NCBI GenBank assembly: GCA_021234155.1
Contig: JAJEKV010000012.1
Coordinates: forward strand, 1,305,062-1,369,061
DNA length: 64,000 nt
Origin: Isoetes taiwanensis
Taxonomy: Eukaryota; Streptophyta; Lycopodiopsida; Isoetales; Isoetaceae
Reading direction: 5' to 3'
Positions 57,515 through 64,000 of this stretch are shown here, piece after piece. The stretch's first letter is position 1. Each line of letters opens with the position of its first letter. The position numbers and the translations under genes are program-made. The notes under the pieces are model-generated. The model saw nothing but the letters and a program-made list of their open reading frames with translations, did no database searches and had not been told where the DNA came from.

Positions 57515-59910
57515 TATATAATCGTAAACTTCCACACCAGGCTGTTTCAGGGAACTCCATGAGAAATAGGGATGGAGAAGCTTTCCTTCATAGAATGCTT
57601 TGAATGGTAATGCCCTAAATTACATGTTATAATCTACCTATAGTAGAGAGCTGAATACTAAGTCTTGGGGCCTTTCCTAATGAGAAGAAAGCTACTGACA
57701 GGGCTGGCAAGTCATATGCAAATAGGTGGAGGGTCCATTTCCGTTCGTCGCTCTCCCAAGTCCTATCATGCCGGAGGCAGGACCTTGAACTTGGATGTGA
57801 TGTTCCAATATAATATACAATAAAAATACATATATTATACCAATATACCTATCGACACAATTGAGATGTACATGAGTAGGATATAGTTCTGTGTGTGTAC
57901 AACATGTTGGCACATGTGATAACCTAACTTTATTCTATCTGACATGTTGAGTTAGATAGAATATAAAATAGCAAGGTCCACATGCAGAAACAAGAAAAGT
58001 TGTTCCTTTCTCACAAGCATACAAATCCAAATACTAAACGATACCGAATCACATTCCAAACCATCCAGGAAATACCCTGAACAATACAAAACGATTAGTA
58101 CACACTTTATGCCTTTTTCCTATATATCACTTGTGTCTTCTTTGTCCGCTATGTGTTCATGCTCCTTAGGATCTATTTACTTATTTATCTTTATTTTTAT
58201 CCTTGTTTTGGTTAAACTTGGATAGTGTATTCCCTTTTTCCAATATATGAGCAACTTCTGACTGTTCTTACTCTTGGCCCTTGTTGAACGTGTTAACAAA
58301 TTGCTCTTTTGCTACCTCCTTTTTAGCATCATCTTGCAGAATAGAAGGTAAACAAATTTCTAGAACTATGGGGTGAGTTGGCGGCTAAATGGTTTAGTTT
58401 TCCTTCTATTTTCTATTTATATTCTTTCACGTCCATACTTCCCTCATCAATATCTCTTTGTGCATCTCCCTTCCTTCTTCCTAGTGTTTGGCCCCACTCC
58501 CCACCAAGAATGTATCTTATTTGTGTAATCTAATACCTTGTTGGATACCCTAGTGCCTGGTTGGAGGCCTTGCGTAAATGGAGGCTCTCGTGTCTGGATA
58601 AGCCTTTAGTAGCTTTTGGTTTTGTTTCACATGCATGCAAAAGAAAAGAGTTGGTGGCGCATTTCCTATACCTTGGCATTTTGGTCGGGGGCATAAGATG
58701 AAGATCAAAGGCCAGTTCAAACATGGATTCTTCCAACTTTCATTTGTTAAATGTAATTTTCACCTGCGTAAGGCTATTTGACGTAAGTATAGACTTTCTT
58801 ATGATTTTTCTGATCCTAAAATAGATTAGTGTCACCACTATTGTGAGGGTTTTCCCGAGAAAATCTAAAAAAGGGATGAGGCTCTTTAACATTAACCATA
58901 CAGTGGTTTCGTATCTTGTATCAATATGTATGTATATTGATTTTGGTTTATGAAAAAGATCACGGGTAGGAAGCTAGCATTTTTCATTTTTCTCCATAGT
59001 AGTTCTAGAACCAATGGCAAAATGTTGGAGAGCAAAATGTATTCTATGCATTGAGTAAATCTACTTGAATAACATTTTTTTACTACGTTTCCCAAATGCT
59101 ATCATGCTTTTAACCCAAACCCCAAGAAGACCACCGGGGACATAGCACAACACAGCTTCTTCCATCATAACCCCCTAACAACAAAGCAATTATCCATATT
59201 CCTCCTTCCATCATGGCCCAATAATGTAAGCAAATATCCATATCATGGGTACTAAACTCCTGTTTTGCATCATCAAGTAGCCTAACCAAGAAGCCTTGTA
59301 TCTATGTTTGTGCATTGATTTGTAAGGTATCACATGCAACTTTAGCCATCAATGCACATACCACAAGACCTGAATAGGCAGGGTAGTATAATATGATTGA
59401 GAATGCTAGGATGTTAGCCATATAATACATATGGATGCAATATGCACTAACCTAATCTAAAATTTGGTTTAAGTCTTAGAATGTGGTAATGTGCAAAGAG
59501 TTAGATGATATACAAATAGAATCTAAATCGTTATAGCTTGTAAAAGATCTTAAGATATGTGCACCACAAAATTAAGAATATTAAGAATATGCATCGTAGA
59601 ATTGAAAATAAACTTGGATGGGGCTTTTTGGATAGCTGGATTCGGAAGGCCATTTCGAGTTAATAGGGAGAAGGAATTGGTCCTAGAATCAGTTGGAATT
59701 GAAAGAAAAGGTTGACCAGGTCTGTAATTTGGGGCAGAACTGTGCTTGATCAAATTGGAGCCCAAAACAGGGTGATCTAATGGGGATTTTAGCATCAAAG
59801 TGATCTGATTGCATGGCCGATCAAAGGGGTGAAGTTATTTAAAAGGGGTCCCTCGATTCTTCATTGTGAATTGTCCCCTTTGGTACTGCAGTGTGGACAT
59901 TTGAGATTAG
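57515..59910. other. gene-free stretch
   Basis: AT-rich. A plus-strand run (58550-58690) reads ALRKWRLSCLDKPLVAFGFV without stops for about 50 codons but is not recognisable. No splice-bounded exon, repeat element or RNA gene is identified. Confidence 0.4.
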
Positions 59911-59914
59911 AGGT

Positions 59915-60165
59915 AAAAAGAGCATCATCAAGACTGGCACAAGTTGGTTGGGAGGTACACCAGCAATCATGTGGGTGGAGGTTCGAATCTCCCCCACTCA
60001 CTTTCGAAATCCATCCACATGTGTGGGATGTCAAGGGGTTATGAAGGTGGGATTTTTGGCACATGCAAGGTACAATTTGTTTGGCCCATGTAAGAATGTA
60101 ATAATTATGGGTCAATTTTTTAGTGGGAAGGGGAAACCTCCCCCACCTACTTTTTGGTGAGAATT
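59915..60165 (+). repeat. tRNA-derived SINE, third family
   Basis: A-box-like GTTGGTTGGGAG (59943-59954) and B-box-like GGTTCGAATCT (59980-59990) are spaced as in a tRNA. A body follows with GTTTGGCCCATGTAAGAATG. The ends are not sharply defined; GGAAACCTCCCCCACC near 60132 may belong to the body. Confidence 0.65.
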
Positions 60166-63100
60166 CACTATTGGCCTAGGGCATATGGGGACACATGGCA
60201 GGTGTCCAGGGGGGCACGTCTTGGGATTGCCCAGCCCGTGGAGATAGGCCCCCCCCCAAAAAAAAACCAATGGACTTGTAGTGTTTCACGGCCCGTCATG
60301 GGGGGACTCTCCCGTGGCCATACTCGTATGGGGTGATTTTTTTATATGAAACCGTATATTGGCCCGTGTAATAGAGACGTATTGTAGGGGGGTCTTTGGG
60401 AGTCTGACCCAGCACCTGCACCTTGTCGTGCCTTGTGCCTTTCATCTTATTTTTGTGCATGTTACACTTTTGCATGTCTAGCGGGGACGAGGGCATCCGT
60501 GCATTGGGTTTCTTGTTGGGGGAATAAACTAATGTCCTGCGTGATCACCCTTCTCTTTTAAGGAGGAGGGTTTTAGGTAATAATTGGCGCTGGCTTTTTG
60601 AGAAGGTCCCTGCCTTTGATCCCACTGTCGGGGGAATCTATGGGACCATTAGGGTCAGATATGGTTATGAGAATGATTATATCAGCCATAGCATCTACGA
60701 GAGTCGGTCATGTTTTAGTTAGAGTCGAGTTTGATCTGGAATACTCTTAGGTGTGATGGATCTGTAACATGGGGGTGAAGTCGTCTTTTAAATTCTATCA
60801 AGTAAGCCTCTCCCGAGAGTTGGTTACTCCCAGCTTCCCTTTAGATAACTGCGGCAATTGTATTGGCCGTGGATTTGTTTTGGCCCACGGCGTTCTTCTC
60901 TGTCCCTGGTGCTTGCATTTCTTTGGTTTTGGGTGCTCCAGTGGAGTGTGTCGCGTAGATGTTTACTGCCGTCGGCGTTCCCTTGACCATTGTTGTTTAC
61001 CTTCTTAAGTTCTTGTTTAGGAGTTAGCGTGTGTTCTATGGTGTGCAGTTCATGTAGAGTGTAAAATACCTCGGGGGCCGCATCTTTAATTGTTTGGGTT
61101 CATCTGGCGTGACCGCTCTGCCACGTGAAAATAAACTTAAAAACATTTTCAATTTTCCAAGGCAAAGCGACAAATCGCATGATAGTAGAAAGAAAGAAGA
61201 GAGAGCATTTAAAAGTGAGCTTTTAGTCTTGGAATAATGCCACCTGGCATTTACATAAAGTGTAAAGTGAATGGGGCAAAGGCAATGGTGTGTGTCTCTT
61301 AGATTCAAATGACAAGAACATATGCAATTGCACTCTATACATTGGTCAAATCAATTGTCCACCATGTACCCTACTGATTTGCTTGCATGCACACTTAAAA
61401 GAATTACATTGAACGTCCTTGAAATGCAACTGGGTAATACCAAAACTTCTTACGACTACTTACTGGATCCCGTTGTCAGTCTCTAAGAAGTAAAAGAGAC
61501 TAGATATCCTCCTTTTGTCCTTTCTCAGGTCCAAAAACTCAAACGACACACACCAAAATTTGCAAGTGCATCTCTTTTTCAAAGTCCATAATAGTCAGGT
61601 CCACGAAGTTGTACCTAGTATCTTCAAATCTTCCATATCTAAGTGAAGCAAAAGCTCAAAATTTCAAGCCCCCATCAAATCAAATATACATGAGTCATAG
61701 AAGCTCTAATCCGGCATAACCAAGTCTGGTAGAGTTAATCATAATATTACCCCAAACAAGAAATCTGGGATCCCGTAACGCCCCAAGCTTCTAATCATGG
61801 AGAAACTTTAGGCATTTATGTAAAGCAGAAGAATGGAATGGAATGGAATAGATTAGAATAGACTTTTTAACGTCCATGAAGACCAAAAGGCCATGGAGGA
61901 TTTTGGTGAAGATTTTCCGATGTTGGTGTCGCAGATCAAGGGCTTTATACAGCTCTAGTTCCTACCCTCTTTGTTTCTAATCCTAAGTATACGTGCCACT
62001 TTATCCTGCTTTGTTGAATATGCCCCGTGCTTTTGTGCAACGATCTCGTAACAATTATATATGTTTATAGATAGATATATGTACTTCGCTTGGTGAAAAA
62101 CTTTTATATGATGATTAATTGTGCATTATGGTTTTCATTTTTTGTTGCCAAAGCTACTCAATTTTTTTGTAGATTTTTGGAAAATTTTCTTGTGTATCTA
62201 CAACCCACATCCTTTGTCTTTTTAATGACCAAATCAAACCAATATAGAATAAATAAATCTTATATATGATCCTTCATGCTCAACGTCTTGCATATGTTTA
62301 ATTAATCCAACTTAGTATGGTTAGCTATGAGCAAAGACTCTGCATCTATCCAACTCATGTAAAGAGATGCTATTATGTTTCCAAATTTTGTTGTTCATCA
62401 GATAGTAAAAGCAATCAATAGCCCCTGTTTTTTGACTCATTTCTATTGCAAATGTGGGCATTTCAATAATGATGTTAATGCACGTGGTATTGTAGGCTTT
62501 GCTCTGCAATTCTCACTATGGCCTCAAGTTTTGGTTGCAAAGGTATGTGAAGAGCTTTGATGTTTTGATGTTTTGGGTATCGCAAGTGGGCAGAGCTTTG
62601 CTCTGATTGTTCTGTTGCTTTCTTACATAGAAAATTGGGCCATGCTTATACCCAGCAGAGGTATTTCTAAAGGTATTTATGTTGGCAATGGTTGAGACCA
62701 TGTGCTTGCAAAGGTATTTCTATTGAATTGGAAATGGTTGAGACCATATCTGATTTTATAGACTCTATGTTTACATGTTTACTTGACATATAAGAAGCAT
62801 TTTTTTTCTACGGGGCTATAAGATGTATATTCCTCCACCCCGATCTTGCATATTTGGAAGAATATTATGGGATCCAGTGATCCCAAGCGACTTAAGATTT
62901 AACCAAAATAATTCATTCTCCTCAACAATTGCAGTAATGAATAGGCATGCAAGAAAAGAACTTAAATTTTGCGTTCCATTCTTACTTGTACAACCCTCCA
63001 TTTTGGAGTACATGTGACATCACCAATATGTTTGAACACAAAACAAACACCAATCCTAAGTTGCAAAAGTGAAGAGTTAAAAAAATGTATACATTTTTTT

Positions 63101-64000
63101 TGCTAATGCCACGAACTTTGATCTTCCCCAGCTTGTTGCTCGATTATGTTCTTAGATTCAACCTCAAGATTGACATGCTAAAGTGGAACTACGAGATAAC
63201 AAAGCTATCTACCTAAATTTTCTTATTTTTCTGTTTCACCTAATGATTCAACTGATTTTTTGATACCATAAACAATCTCAGCGCCCGATTGAAGAAGATG
63301 ATTATAGTTTTCAAGGTGTACATCATCAGTAAATTATGCCAAATAAAGTATTTGTTTGGCCAAATATGGCCCAAAAGGAAATGGATATGCGCTCCAGGCA
63401 ACAACATATTATGTCTCAAAACATGGCCGATTATCAGCCTTAGTGCAACCTGATATGACCCCTGAAGAATATTGTTTATAAGATCGAGGGCAGTAGTTGG
63501 AACTTCATTTCTCCATCTTTCGCTACAAACACATTGTTGGAAAATAGTCTATCATGACAACTACTTGTTGTTAAAGGTGATTTAATGTGATGGAAGTCAG
63601 TTGAAGTAAGGTCACCCGATTACCACGACAAAGAAAGCGCACTAGTTGAGCAATAAAATGGATTGATATTAATGGCCATAGTGATGTAGAAATTCGGTCA
63701 GTGATAGAAGGTGAGAGAGGGAGGAGGAGCTGGTTATAAATAATGATATGTCGACCTAATCCAATACTTGTTGTATTGGTTAACTTGAGATGTGCTTTTA
63801 ATTCTACAAGTAAGGAACAAAAAAAATACTTGAAATAGTTAGTATTATATGCAAGATACTTCAGGGAATTTCCCTAGAGTAATGCAAACCTTGAATATAT
63901 GACTTTGTGCAAGCAAGACTAGACATCAAACTGCCATCGGCTCATTTCTTGATAAGCACTGACGATTATCCTAGTTAAATGAGAGGTTTTGAGAGATAAG
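60166..64000. other. gene-free stretch to the window end
   Basis: No gene is recognised. 60240-60520 has C-rich and G-rich runs. At 61789-61860 CGCCCCAAGCTTCTAATCATG with GGAATGGAATGGAATAG resembles an LTR end or simple repeat. Short repeated segments TTGCAAAGGTATTTCTA occur near 62535, 62656 and 62707. The rest is AT-rich and unassigned. Confidence 0.4.

Noticed and set aside
58550-58690. Possible short exon
   Set aside because: About 50 open codons with no splice sites, homology or neighbours to support it.

Overview
This looks like nuclear DNA of a land plant with a large, repeat-rich genome. A seed-free plant such as a fern is my best guess, and that is inference only. The plant signals are a Ty1/copia element with a tRNA-Met primer site, plant-type LINEs with a zf-RVT domain, PPR-repeat coding sequence, a myosin fragment that reads like plant class VIII, and several tRNA-derived SINEs. 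Coding exons have GT-AG introns, and there is no operon-like organisation.

Layout. 1-4.9 kb: nearly complete but frameshifted copia element on the minus strand. 5-11.7 kb: non-coding repeats, including a 0.7-kb inverted repeat built from LTR-like sequence and a 3-kb TIR-bounded insertion that carries a cluster of 16-bp palindromes and a heat-shock-element-like array. 11.77-12.82 kb: last exons of an oxysterol-binding-protein-related (ORP) gene. 13-15.9 kb: PPR pseudogene and a degenerate minisatellite. 16-17.74 kb: 5'-truncated LINE with poly(A). 17.74-20.03 kb: element with 295-bp direct repeats holding a decayed relative of an unusual ORF. 21-22.9 kb: SINE, an unassigned exon and a polyadenylated insertion. 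23.5-32.4 kb: the most interesting object, a minus-strand element with 2.0-kb direct repeats, an AT-hook-like first exon, a 539-codon ORF of unknown family and a reverse transcriptase of Penelope-like or related type, interrupted by a MITE. 32.45-39.4 kb: long LINE with ORF1 and ORF2, inactive. 42.6-43.1 kb: myosin fragment. 46.4-48.6 kb: another LINE fragment. 51.3-56.0 kb: multi-exon PPR gene whose central exons each encode about one repeat. 57-64 kb: mostly unassigned sequence with SINEs.

The 2.0-kb repeat copies differ in patches almost only at CAG/CTG triplets, which become CG-like strings in one copy. The same pattern occurs in the LINE leader copies. It resembles a context-specific sequencing artefact at CHG sites, so many frameshifts here may not be biological.

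Little here works as a pathway. The likely host genes are the ORP 3' end, the PPR gene, perhaps the exon near 21.7 kb and perhaps the myosin fragment. The rest is transposon-derived or unassigned.
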